Positions 7,513-15,409 of a DNA stretch of 64,000 bases are shown here, piece after piece (position 1 is the first letter of the stretch; the number at the start of each line of letters is the position of its first letter). The stretch is from Streptomyces geranii. GTDB taxonomy: Bacteria; Actinomycetota; Actinomycetes; Streptomycetales; Streptomycetaceae. The notes below the pieces were generated by a model. It was not told where the DNA came from, did no database searches, and worked only from the letters and a program-made list of their open reading frames with translations. The position numbers and the translations under genes were made by a program. Location of the stretch: contig NZ_PJME01000005.1 of NCBI RefSeq assembly GCF_002954775.1, positions 1 to 64,000 on the forward strand, in the 5' to 3' direction.

Positions 7513-8723
7513 GCCGACTCCTCCGGATACTTGGCCAGTTCGCGCCGCGCGACCGTCCGCAGGTGCACCTCGTCGGGCCCGTCGGCGATCCGCAGTGCCC
7601 GGGTGATGGCGTACAGCCGGGCCAGTACGGTGTCGTCGCTGACGCCGGCCGCGCCGTGCGCCTGGACGGCTCGATCGACGACCCGGTGGGCGACCTCCAG
7701 CGCGGCCACCTTGATGGCGGCGACCTCGGTGCGGGCCGCCGAGTTGCCCTGGGTGTCCATCAGCCAGGCCGACTTGAGGACGAGCAGCCGCAGTTGCTCG
7801 ATCTCGATGCGGCTGCGCGCGATCCACTCCCGTACGACGCCCTGCTCGGCAAGCGTGCCCCCGAAGGCCGTGCGGGTGAGCGTCCGGCGGCACATCAACT
7901 CCAGTGCGCGCTCGGCGAATCCGACGGCTCGCATGGCGTAGTGCATCCGCCCCGGCCCCAACCTGCCCTGCGCCAGGGCGAAGCCGTCGCCCTCGCCGCC
8001 CAACATGGCGTCCACCGGCACCCGTACGTCCTCGAAGAGCACGTCTCCGTGGCCGCAGCGGTCGGTGTAGCCGAACATCGGCAGGTCGCGCAGGACGGTG
8101 ATGCCGGGGGTGTCCCGGGGGATCAGCAGCATGCTCTGCTGCCGGTAGGTGGGCGCGTCCGGGTCGGTGACGCCCATCAGGATGATCAGCCGGCAGTCGG
8201 GGTCGATGATGCCGGAGGTGTACCACTTGTGGCCGTTGACGACGTACTCGTCGCCGTCCCTCCTGATCCGGGTGCGGATGTTGCGCGCGTCGGAGCTGGC
8301 GACCTCGGGTTCGGTCATGGCGAAGCACGAGCGGATGTCGGCGGCCAGCAACGGGCGTAGCCAGCGGTCCTGTTGCTCGGGGGTGCCGAAGAGCGCGAGC
8401 AGTTCCATGTTGCCGGTGTCGGGGGCCGAGCAGTTGAACACCTCGGGTCCCATCACCGAGCGTCCGGCCAGCTCGGCGAGGGGCGCGTAGTCGAGGTTGG
8501 TGAGGCCCGCGCCCCAGTCGCCGTGGGCGAGGAAGAGGTTCCAGAGGCCTTCGGCGCGCGCCTTCTCCTTCAACTCCCACATGATTGGCGGCAGTTCGTG
8601 CGGGTTGTCCGCCTCAGCCAGCTGCCGGTCGTAGACCGCCTCGGCGGGCAGGACGTACTCCGACATGAACGCGGCCATACGGGCGCGGAGTTCTTCGGCC
8701 TTCGGGGAGAGTCCGAAATCCAT
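7509..8723 (-). CDS. Acyl-CoA dehydrogenase, ACAD10/11-like
   Basis: Flavin-dependent acyl-CoA dehydrogenase of 404 residues with the usual three-part fold: N-terminal helices, a middle beta domain (CFAMTEPEVASSD near residues 135-147) and a C-terminal helical domain. The C-terminal HGAAG and IADGPDEVH motifs place an Asp/Glu-rich loop where classical enzymes have YEGTSE, a pattern I associate with the ACAD10/11 and FadE-type branches. An AAGGAG ribosome site precedes the ATG. The gene lies 12 bases below an APH-fold kinase gene. In vertebrates these two domains are fused in ACAD10/11 and convert 4-hydroxyacyl-CoA via a 4-phospho intermediate. Confidence 0.9.
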   Translation of the reverse strand: MDFGLSPKAEELRARMAAFMSEYVLPAEAVYDRQLAEADNPHELPPIMWELKEKARAEGLWNLFLAHGDWGAGLTNLDYAPLAELAGRSVMGPEVFNCSAPDTGNMELLALFGTPEQQDRWLRPLLAADIRSCFAMTEPEVASSDARNIRTRIRRDGDEYVVNGHKWYTSGIIDPDCRLIILMGVTDPDAPTYRQQSMLLIPRDTPGITVLRDLPMFGYTDRCGHGDVLFEDVRVPVDAMLGGEGDGFALAQGRLGPGRMHYAMRAVGFAERALELMCRRTLTRTAFGGTLAEQGVVREWIARSRIEIEQLRLLVLKSAWLMDTQGNSAARTEVAAIKVAALEVAHRVVDRAVQAHGAAGVSDDTVLARLYAITRALRIADGPDEVHLRTVARRELAKYPEESA

Positions 8724-8735
8724 GGTGGCGCTCCT

Positions 8736-9710
8736 TCAGGGCCGGGGCGCGAGGAGGTCGCGCGCCGTGCGGATCATGGCCGCGATCGTGGGCGGCAGCC
8801 GTTCCTGGTCGGGGTCGTGGTGTTTGCCCTCGCGGTGTCTGCGCAGGTTGTGGCTCATGATCGCGGCCATCTTGGTGCGGGCCAGGGCGCGGAACCAGTC
8901 GAGGTCGGGGGGTTCGGGGCGGCCGTCGAGGTAGGCGGCGAGCAGGTCCTCCTCGCCGGGCAGCCCGGGTACCGGGCGGCCGAGCCGGGGGAAGTTGCGG
9001 TGGTCCGAGAAGAGGAGGAACCAGGCGAGGTCGATACGGGGATCGCCGACGGCCCAGATCTCCCAGTCGACGACGGCCGCAGGGCGCTCGCCCCGGCACA
9101 GGACGTTCCCGAGCCGGAAGTCGCCGTGAGTCAGCACGGGCGGGATGTCCGCCGGCACCCGGGAGGCCAGTGAGTCGAGCAACTCCTCTGCTCCGGGCCG
9201 GAGCTCGAGGGGTACGGCCCGCATGGTGCGGGTCCAGCGCTCCAGTTCGCCGCGCGGATCGAGTGGTGGTTCGGGTCCTGTCTCCACCTTCGTGGCGTGC
9301 AGATCGCGCAGTACGTCGGCCAGTGCGAGCATCCTGGTCCGGCACAGCTCGGGGTCGAGCCGGTGTTCGTCGAGGACGGGCTCGACTGCCTCGCCGTCCA
9401 CGAACTCCATGGCGAACCAGGCGGGTTCGCTCTCGTCGGCGGCGGCGACCAGGGGCACGGGCACCAGTGATCCGGCGAGCTGGCGCAGCACCCGGGCCTG
9501 CCGGAGCACGTCGTTGCGGCCGATCGGGCGCTGCCCGGGTGGAACCGCCTTCACCACGTACGAGGTTGCCCCCGCCGTGATGGCGTACGTGAGTCCGGAG
9601 TGGCCGCCGGGCAGGGTGCGGAGGTCTCCGAAGGTGGCGCCCGGATGCCGGTCGGCCAGCTGGGCGCGGACTCGTGCGGCGAGTGCCGTCACCTCGGTCG
9701 CGGTGCTCAA
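8736..9710 (-). CDS. APH-fold kinase (ACAD10/11 N-domain-like phosphotransferase)
   Basis: Aminoglycoside-phosphotransferase-fold kinase of 324 residues. The Brenner motif HGDFRLGN is at residues 195-202 (catalytic Asp197, Asn202), with metal-binding DWE at 215-217 and the ATP lysine in YVVKAV (Lys54). The neighbours make antibiotic resistance unlikely; family precedent (the vertebrate ACAD10/11 N-domain, LvaA of levulinate catabolism) suggests phosphorylation of a 4-hydroxyacyl-CoA. The start is TTG at 9710, overlapping the stop of the preceding dehydrogenase gene (TTGA); the first in-frame GTG lies seven codons in and lacks coupling. The TTG start is unusual. Confidence 0.85.
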   Translation of the reverse strand: MSTATEVTALAARVRAQLADRHPGATFGDLRTLPGGHSGLTYAITAGATSYVVKAVPPGQRPIGRNDVLRQARVLRQLAGSLVPVPLVAAADESEPAWFAMEFVDGEAVEPVLDEHRLDPELCRTRMLALADVLRDLHATKVETGPEPPLDPRGELERWTRTMRAVPLELRPGAEELLDSLASRVPADIPPVLTHGDFRLGNVLCRGERPAAVVDWEIWAVGDPRIDLAWFLLFSDHRNFPRLGRPVPGLPGEEDLLAAYLDGRPEPPDLDWFRALARTKMAAIMSHNLRRHREGKHHDPDQERLPPTIAAMIRTARDLLAPRP

Positions 9711-10933
9711 CTCCCGGCTCCCTTCGGTTCCTTGGGCAGGCCCAGCACACGCTCGGCCAGGATGGTGCGCTGGATCTCGTCGCTGCCGCCGGCGATGCGG
9801 TAGCCGGGGGCGCCGAGGAGGTGTTCCGTCCAGGCGAAGGTGCCCCACTCCCCCGTGTCGGCGGCGAGGCGCGGCCCGAGGAGTTGCTGGACGAGGTCGG
9901 TGGTTGCGCGCATGGTCGCCGTGGCGTGCAGTTTGCCGACGGAGGCCTCGGCGCCCGGTTCGCGTCCGGCGACGAGGGCGGCCGTGACACGCAGGCCGAT
10001 GAGCCGCTGGACCAGGGTGCGGACGAACAGGTCGGCCGCCTGCTGCCGTTCGCCGCCGGTGAGCGGCCGGGGCAGGTGCCGGGCGAGTTCGAGGGCGCGG
10101 TCGGCGTTGTCGAGGCCGAGGCCGCCGGAGTCGAGGCGTTCGGCGGCGAGCACGGTGAGGGTGACCTTCCAGCCCTCGCCGACGGGGCCGAGCCGGTCGG
10201 TGTCGGGGACGAACACGTCGTCCAGATAGACCTCGTTGAAGCTGGCGCCGCCGGTCATCTGCCGGATGGGCCGTACGGTCACGCCGGGCGCGTCCATCCG
10301 GACCAGGAAGACGGTGATGCCCGCGTGCTTGGGGACGTCCGGGTCGGTGCGGCACACGGCGACGCCCCAGGTGGCGACTTGGGCGCCGGACGTCCAGACC
10401 TTGTGGCCGCGCAGCACCCAGCCCTCGCCGTCCGGTACGGCCCGGGTGCGGACGGCGGCCAGGTCGGAGCCGGCCTCGGTCTCGGAGAAGAGCTGGCAGG
10501 CGAGTTCGTCGGTGCGCAGCATGGGCCGCAGCCAGCGCTGCTTCTGCTCTTCCGTTCCCCAGATCCGGATGGCGGGGGCGACGAGCTGCTGGGTGACGGG
10601 GAAGATCTCGGTGCGCCGGGGCACGTCGAAGGCGGCTTCCTCGGCTCGGTACAACTGCTCGTAGTGGGCGGGGAGTTCGCGTCCGCCGTACTCCTTCGGC
10701 CAGTCGAGCGCGCCCCAGCCCTGGTCGTAGCGGGTGCGTTCCCACTCCCGGTTCCGGTCGGTGTGCTCGCGTTCCTCGGCCTCGGTCCGGTTCTCGAAGA
10801 CGGCCACCGAGTCGTCGCCGCGGCCCCACTCCTGGCGGGCGGCGCGGGCCTTCGCCGTGCCGGTCAGCCAGCGCCGGACCTCGGCTCGGAACTCCTCGGG
10901 GCCGGGAATGCCGCTCATCGTGCTCCCTTCCAT
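9707..10933 (-). CDS. Acyl-CoA dehydrogenase
   Basis: Acyl-CoA dehydrogenase of 408 residues. It has the WPKEYGG motif near residues 79-85, a FAD/substrate loop CQLFSETEAGSDLA, the HKVWTSGA strand, and a C-terminal IAGGSDEIQRTILAERVLGLPKEP typical of FadE-type enzymes. It would introduce the alpha-beta double bond of an acyl-CoA and pass electrons to ETF, encoded at 55924-57747. The first ATG (10933) follows GGGGAGGG; an ATG five codons on (10918) also has GGAAGG upstream, so the start is uncertain by 15 bases. Actinobacterial dehydrogenases can be heteromeric, and pairing with another one here is possible. Confidence 0.9.
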   Translation of the reverse strand: MEGSTMSGIPGPEEFRAEVRRWLTGTAKARAARQEWGRGDDSVAVFENRTEAEEREHTDRNREWERTRYDQGWGALDWPKEYGGRELPAHYEQLYRAEEAAFDVPRRTEIFPVTQQLVAPAIRIWGTEEQKQRWLRPMLRTDELACQLFSETEAGSDLAAVRTRAVPDGEGWVLRGHKVWTSGAQVATWGVAVCRTDPDVPKHAGITVFLVRMDAPGVTVRPIRQMTGGASFNEVYLDDVFVPDTDRLGPVGEGWKVTLTVLAAERLDSGGLGLDNADRALELARHLPRPLTGGERQQAADLFVRTLVQRLIGLRVTAALVAGREPGAEASVGKLHATATMRATTDLVQQLLGPRLAADTGEWGTFAWTEHLLGAPGYRIAGGSDEIQRTILAERVLGLPKEPKGAGS

Positions 10934-10955
10934 CGGTTCCCTCCCCGGAGCCGAT

Positions 10956-12104
10956 TCAGCGGGTCAGTACGGTGCAGGCACTGACGCCAGGGGCGCCGTA
11001 CACATGGGTGAAGCCGCTCGACGGGCCGTCGGGCACCTGGCGTTCGCCCGCTCTGCCGCGCAACTGCTGGACGATCTCGTGGACTTGGCGCAGTCCGGAG
11101 GCCCCGATGGGCTCGCCGTTGGCGATGCAGCCGCCGTCGGTGTTCACCGGCAGCGTGCCGTCGATCGCGGTCGCGCCGGAGGCGATGAGCCGCTCCTGCT
11201 CGCCGTGTTCGCAGAACCCGCACTCCGCGAGATGCATCACCTCGGCGCCGCTCTCGGTGTCCTGGAGCTGGCAGACGTCGATGTCGTCCGGGCCAAGACC
11301 CGCCTGCTCGAAGGCCAGTCGCGCGGCATCCGTGCTGACGCTGATCGGGGTGCCGGTCGGCGCCCAGGGGCTGAACACCTCGAAGGAGCCGAACCTCCGG
11401 GTCCGTACGACGGCCGCCCGCAACGCGACCGGGTCGGCGTCCAGTTGTCGGGCGACCGCCCGGCTGCACAGGATCAGCGCGACCGCGCCCTGGCCCGGTG
11501 AGCAGAACATGTACCGGGTCAGCGGGTCGTTGACCATGCCGGACGCCAGGATCTCGGCCGCGTCGAGCGGCTCGCGGCGCCAGGCGTGCGGGTTGCGGAC
11601 CCCGTTGGCGTACGCCTTCTCCGCGACCAGTGCGAGGGTCTGTGCGCTGATGCCATGGTCGTGCATGTAGCGCTGGATCTTCATCGCGAAGAACTGGGTG
11701 GTGACCATCAACCCCTCGTGGCCGTAGGCCTCGTCGAGCCCCCAGTCCGCCGGCCGGGGGTCGAAGGCACCGCGCGGATGCTTGTCGAAGCCGACGGCGA
11801 GGGCGACGTCCGCCGCCCCGGAGCGGATGGCGTTGACGGCGGAGACGAGCGCGCTGCCGCCGGTCGCGCAGCCGTTGCGTACGTTGACGAACGGCACGCC
11901 CGTCAGGCCGAGTTCGGCCACCAGGGTGTCGGCGTTCCCGGCCGCGTCGCTGCCGCCGTACGCGGCCCGGACCCGCGACCACGGCAGTCCGGCGTCGGCG
12001 AGGGCCGCCCGTACGGCCCGCACGGCGAGCTGCCGGCCGGTGGCCTCCGTACGGGCGAAGGACGTGATGCCCGCGCCACAGATCATGACGTCCTCGGCGC
12101 TCAT
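10956..12104 (-). CDS. Thiolase-like protein (SCP2/lipid-transfer type), possible aldolase
   Basis: Thiolase-superfamily protein of 382 residues. The nucleophile-position cysteine is Cys79 in RNGCATGGSAL. The usual GHP loop of thiolases reads GEPIGASG at 330-337, with Glu in the histidine position, and the C-terminus ends GVSACTVL (Cys377). Loss of that histidine, and coupling to a DUF35 OB-fold protein, resemble the SCP2-thiolase-like/DUF35 pairs that act as retro-aldolases in steroid side-chain breakdown rather than as true thiolases. ATG at 12104 overlaps the DUF35 stop by 4 bases. Call confident at superfamily level, reaction uncertain. Confidence 0.85.
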   Translation of the reverse strand: MSAEDVMICGAGITSFARTEATGRQLAVRAVRAALADAGLPWSRVRAAYGGSDAAGNADTLVAELGLTGVPFVNVRNGCATGGSALVSAVNAIRSGAADVALAVGFDKHPRGAFDPRPADWGLDEAYGHEGLMVTTQFFAMKIQRYMHDHGISAQTLALVAEKAYANGVRNPHAWRREPLDAAEILASGMVNDPLTRYMFCSPGQGAVALILCSRAVARQLDADPVALRAAVVRTRRFGSFEVFSPWAPTGTPISVSTDAARLAFEQAGLGPDDIDVCQLQDTESGAEVMHLAECGFCEHGEQERLIASGATAIDGTLPVNTDGGCIANGEPIGASGLRQVHEIVQQLRGRAGERQVPDGPSSGFTHVYGAPGVSACTVLTR

Positions 12105-12460
12105 ACGGCGGCTCCGACGGTGGCAGCCCTGGGGACGCCGTCCCCCGCGCCGATCCGTAGCGGCATGCCGATCACGACCTCCTCGGGCGGTATGTCGAGG
12201 ACCGCCAGCACCCGGACACCGTCCGGGAGTTCGACGTAGCCGACGGCGAACGGATCGAACCCGGCGGCGGGGACCACGTACGGCGGGGACTTGGGCGCGT
12301 ACCGCTGTACGGTCCAGGTCCACAGCGTGCCCGTGCCTGAGAGGACGGCCGGGGCGGCCGGGCCCCCGCAGCGCGGGCACGCGGGGTCCGCCGGGTAGAC
12401 GGCCACCGCGCACCCGGCGCACCGGGAGCCGTGGAGCCGGTCGTTCAGCGGCCCTTCCAC
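12101..12460 (-). CDS. DUF35 OB-fold protein with zinc ribbon
   Basis: A 119-residue protein with an N-terminal rubredoxin-like zinc site, C-x2-C-x10-C-x2-C (Cys14, 17, 28, 31), then an OB-fold strand pattern ending in IGMPLRI. Such proteins are obligate partners of thiolase-like enzymes and help bind the acyl-CoA. GTG at 12460 is used as start; it overlaps the end of the enoyl-CoA hydratase gene by 16 bases. A CTG three codons later would give a 4-base overlap but is a rarer start. The frame is open far upstream, but only antisense to the hydratase. Confidence 0.82.
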   Translation of the reverse strand: MEGPLNDRLHGSRCAGCAVAVYPADPACPRCGGPAAPAVLSGTGTLWTWTVQRYAPKSPPYVVPAAGFDPFAVGYVELPDGVRVLAVLDIPPEEVVIGMPLRIGAGDGVPRAATVGAAV

Positions 12461-13233
12461 TGCGGCTCCCGCTTCTCCAGGAAGGCCGAGACGCCCTCCG
12501 CCGCGTCCTCGGAGTTGAGCATCACGCCGACCGCGAGGTGCTCCATGACCATCAGGGACTGGATGTCCGCGTCGAGGCTCCGGTCGATGGTCATCTTGGT
12601 GATCCACATGGTGAACGGGCTCTTGTCGATGAGCTGGTCGGCGAACTCCTCGACGGTCGCGTCGAGTTTGTCGGCCGGCGCCGAGCTGTTGATGAGGTCG
12701 AACTGGGCGGCCTCGACCCCGGTGAGCAGCTTGCCGGTGAGCATCAGCTCCTTGGTCTTGCGGACGCCGATCATGCGCGGCACGCGGTAGATGGGGCCCG
12801 CGCCGCCGAACAGGGCCCGGCGGATGTGGAAGTCGCCGATCAGGGCGTCGTCCGCGGCGATCGCGAAGTCGCAGGAGATCATCAACTCGAAGCCGCCCGC
12901 GGTGACATGGCCTTCGAGGACGGCGATCGACGGGGTCTTCATCGAGTAGAGCCGGTCGCAGACCTTCGCCGACAGCACGGCGACCTCGATGGCGGTGGAG
13001 CTGCCGATGAAGTCGGCCTTGAGGCTGTCCAGGTCGAACCCGGAACAGAAGGTGTTGCCGCGTCCGCGCAGGATCAGCACGCGGAGTTCGGGGTCCGCGT
13101 CGACCTCGGTGATGATCTCGTCGAGCCTGTTGAGGATCGGCACCGTCACACAGTTCTTCTTGTGCGGGCGGTTCAGCCAGACCCGGGCGACGGCTCCGTC
13201 GCGCTCGAACTGGATCTCGTCTTCGACTGCCAT
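12445..13233 (-). CDS. Enoyl-CoA hydratase/isomerase
   Basis: Crotonase-family protein of 262 residues. The oxyanion-hole segments are GRGNTFCSGFDL and EGHVTAGGFELM. The variable segment DFHIRRALFGGAGPIYRVPRMIG lacks an obvious pair of hydratase glutamates, so isomerase or hydrolase activity cannot be excluded. The ATG at 13233 has a perfect GGAGG site 5 bases upstream; the open frame reaches 13245 only through a TTG. It is the first gene of the nine-gene operon down to 5031, with regulon operator site C 15 bases ahead of the start. Confidence 0.88.
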   Translation of the reverse strand: MAVEDEIQFERDGAVARVWLNRPHKKNCVTVPILNRLDEIITEVDADPELRVLILRGRGNTFCSGFDLDSLKADFIGSSTAIEVAVLSAKVCDRLYSMKTPSIAVLEGHVTAGGFELMISCDFAIAADDALIGDFHIRRALFGGAGPIYRVPRMIGVRKTKELMLTGKLLTGVEAAQFDLINSSAPADKLDATVEEFADQLIDKSPFTMWITKMTIDRSLDADIQSLMVMEHLAVGVMLNSEDAAEGVSAFLEKREPQWKGR

Positions 13234-13247
13234 GAGCTCCTCCAACC

Positions 13248-13260
13248 TGAACTGAATTCA
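13248..13260. promoter_or_regulatory. Regulon operator, site C (perfect consensus)
   Basis: TGAACTGAATTCA matches TGAAyTsArTTCA at all 13 positions. It lies 15 bases upstream of the start of the enoyl-CoA hydratase that opens the nine-gene operon and abuts its ribosome site, so binding there should block transcription directly. Confidence 0.7.
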
Positions 13261-13311
13261 GTACGATTCTGGGTGCGGTACGTGGCCCTGTCAATGGACA
13301 GGGACCGACGA

Positions 13312-14481
13312 TCAGTCGCCGTGCGGCGATCCGTCGCCGTCCACCGGTCCGCCATCGCGCCCGGTGAGGCCGAGCAACCCGGCCAGCCGCAGCCGGTGGT
13401 CGTCGGCGGTGCCGAACAGGGCCTCGTCGGCCCGCGCGCGGCGGACGTACAGATGTGCGGGGTGTTCCCAGGTGAAGCCGATTCCGCCGTGGAGCTGCAC
13501 GTATTCGGTGGTCGCCAGACGGTACGCACCAGTGCAGGACACGGCCGCCGCGCTCGCCGCCACCGGCAGTTCGGCGGCCTTCCCGGCCAGGCACGCGCTC
13601 GCGTACGCCGACGCCGAGCGCGCACCCTCGACCTCGACGAGCAGATCGGCCAGCCGGTGCTTGACCGCCTGGAAGGAGCCGATGGCCCGGCCGAACTGGG
13701 TTCGGTCGGACACGTAGGTGAGGACGGCGTCCAGGGCGTGCGCGCTGCCGCCGACATGCTCGGCGGCGAGCGCGACCCGTCCTGCGTCGAGGACGGAGTC
13801 GACGATCCCCGGCGCCTGCCCGGGCTCGCCGACCGGTTCGGCGGGTGCTCCCCGGAAGCGGATCAGCGCCTGTCGGCGCGTGGGGTCGAGGACGCTGCGG
13901 GCGACCCGGTCGCAGGTCGCGGGGTCCGGCTCACAGGCGAACAGCCGCTCCCCGTCCGGCACTTGGGCCACCACCAGCAGCAGGTCGGCGCCCTCGCCGT
14001 CGGGCACGAAGTCGGCCTCGCCGCGCAGCACCCAGCCGCCGGGCCCGCGTTCGGCGGTCACGTCGGCCCGGTGCAGGAATCCGGCGACCGTGGCCGTGAG
14101 CGCGCCGGAGGCGATGCCCGGCAGCCAGCGCGCGCAGGCCGCCCGGTCGCCGGCGGCCGACAGGGCGTGCGCGGCGAGGACGACGGTGGTCAGCAGGGGC
14201 GCGGGGCACAGCACGCGCCCGGTCTCCTCCAGGGCCACGGCGAGTTCGGCGAAGGTGCAGCCCGCGCCGCCGTACTCCTCGGGCACCGCGAGCCCGTGCA
14301 CACCGATCTCGTCGGCGAGCCGCTCCCACAGCGCCCGGTCGTGCCCCCGTGGGCTGCCCGCCTGTGCGCGCACCTCCTCGGGTCCACAGCTCTCGGTCAG
14401 CAACCGGCGCAGGATCTCGCGCAGTTGACGTCGTTCGTCGCTCTCCAGCAGCAGTGCCGGATCGGGGTCGAGCCGGAACAT
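13312..14481 (-). CDS. Acyl-CoA dehydrogenase
   Basis: Third acyl-CoA dehydrogenase of the module, 389 residues. PEEYGGAG lies near residues 68-75 and QLHGGIGFTWEHPAHLYVRRARADE in the C-terminal domain. The middle beta domain is compact and less conserved, with poorly recognisable FAD-loop residues, as in the small partners of actinobacterial heteromeric dehydrogenases. It is transcribed with the SDR upstream (52-base gap) and separated from the next operon by operator site C. Substrate unknown. Confidence 0.87.
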   Translation of the reverse strand: MFRLDPDPALLLESDERRQLREILRRLLTESCGPEEVRAQAGSPRGHDRALWERLADEIGVHGLAVPEEYGGAGCTFAELAVALEETGRVLCPAPLLTTVVLAAHALSAAGDRAACARWLPGIASGALTATVAGFLHRADVTAERGPGGWVLRGEADFVPDGEGADLLLVVAQVPDGERLFACEPDPATCDRVARSVLDPTRRQALIRFRGAPAEPVGEPGQAPGIVDSVLDAGRVALAAEHVGGSAHALDAVLTYVSDRTQFGRAIGSFQAVKHRLADLLVEVEGARSASAYASACLAGKAAELPVAASAAAVSCTGAYRLATTEYVQLHGGIGFTWEHPAHLYVRRARADEALFGTADDHRLRLAGLLGLTGRDGGPVDGDGSPHGD

Positions 14482-14533
14482 CCAGGTCTCCTTCGGATCT
14501 CGTACATCGCCAGGTCGACACGGCTCAGGACCG

Positions 14534-15328
14534 TCAGACCGTGAAGCGTCCGCCGTTGGCGAGGAGGACCGCGCCGACGAGGTTCGCGGCCTCGTCGCTC
14601 GCCAGGAACAGGGCGATGTCGGCTATCTCCTCCGGTGTGGCGTACGGGCGTACGCGCGGATCGGCGAAGCCCTGGCGCAGTGCGGCGGGGGTCCGCTCGG
14701 CCATGCCGGTCTCGGTCGGTCCGGGCGCCACGGTGTTGACGCGGACGCCGAAGGCGATCGCCTCCTTGGCGACGGACTGGCTCAGCGCGTGCGCGCCGGC
14801 CTTCGAGGCGGCGTAGTGCGGGTAGCCGGGCTGGGTGTCGAAGGCCGAGGAGGAGCCGACGGTGACGACGGCCCCGGCGCGCCGGGGTGCCATGACCCGC
14901 AGCGCGGCGCGCAGGACGTGGAAGGTGCCGTCCAGGTTGACGCGCATGACGCGCCGCCAGGCGTCGCCGCCGAGCCGTCCGGTCACCTCCGGGGGCCGGT
15001 TCCCGACCAGGGCCTCGGCGATCCACTCCTTGGCCGTGGGGTCGTCGACCCCGGCCGCGTGCACCAGCGCATCGAGCCGCCCGTGCCGTCGTACGACCTC
15101 GTCGAAGGCCCGGTCGACGTCGGCGGGCTCGGCCACGTCGACCGTCAGCGGGCGCGCCCGTGGCAGTTCTTTCGTCACGGCCTCGGCCGCGAGGCCGTCG
15201 ATGTCCGCGGCGAAGACCTCGGCGCCCTGTGCGGCGAGCCGCCGTGCGACCGCCGCGCCGATACCGGAACCGGCGCCCGTGACGAGCGCGACGCGCCCCT
15301 CGAAGCGTCCGGCGTGCTCACCGCCCAT
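14534..15328 (-). CDS. SDR-family oxidoreductase
   Basis: Short-chain dehydrogenase of 264 residues: TGAGSGIG near residues 17-24, HAAG near 90, catalytic YAASK near 170, and the NTVAPGPTETGM segment. The C-terminus ends LLANGGRFTV instead of the common DGG motif. A roughly 14-residue insertion after the HAAG region (AKEWIAEALVGNRPPEV) is longer than usual. It is the first gene of a two-gene operon with the acyl-CoA dehydrogenase and is divergent from the zinc alcohol dehydrogenase, with operator site D between them. Confidence 0.9.
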   Translation of the reverse strand: MGGEHAGRFEGRVALVTGAGSGIGAAVARRLAAQGAEVFAADIDGLAAEAVTKELPRARPLTVDVAEPADVDRAFDEVVRRHGRLDALVHAAGVDDPTAKEWIAEALVGNRPPEVTGRLGGDAWRRVMRVNLDGTFHVLRAALRVMAPRRAGAVVTVGSSSAFDTQPGYPHYAASKAGAHALSQSVAKEAIAFGVRVNTVAPGPTETGMAERTPAALRQGFADPRVRPYATPEEIADIALFLASDEAANLVGAVLLANGGRFTV

Positions 15329-15376
15329 GGGCGATCACCTCTCCGTCCTGCTCGATTCCTCGGCCGCACCCGTTCC

Positions 15377-15389
15377 TGAACTGACTTCA
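15377..15389. promoter_or_regulatory. Regulon operator, site D (divergent promoter)
   Basis: TGAACTGACTTCA, one mismatch from the consensus. It lies in the 81-base gap between the divergent SDR and alcohol dehydrogenase genes, 49 and 21 bases from their starts, so one site could control both directions. A possible -10 (TGCTACCGT region, about 15394-15402) follows on the plus strand, only about 10 bases from the ATG, suggesting a very short leader. Confidence 0.65.
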
Positions 15390-15409
15390 TTTTTGCTACC
15401 GTCTCACGC

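Noticed and set aside
8736..9710. Aminoglycoside resistance gene
   Set aside because: The APH fold and Brenner motif would allow it, but the coupled acyl-CoA dehydrogenases and crotonases make an acyl-CoA kinase more likely.
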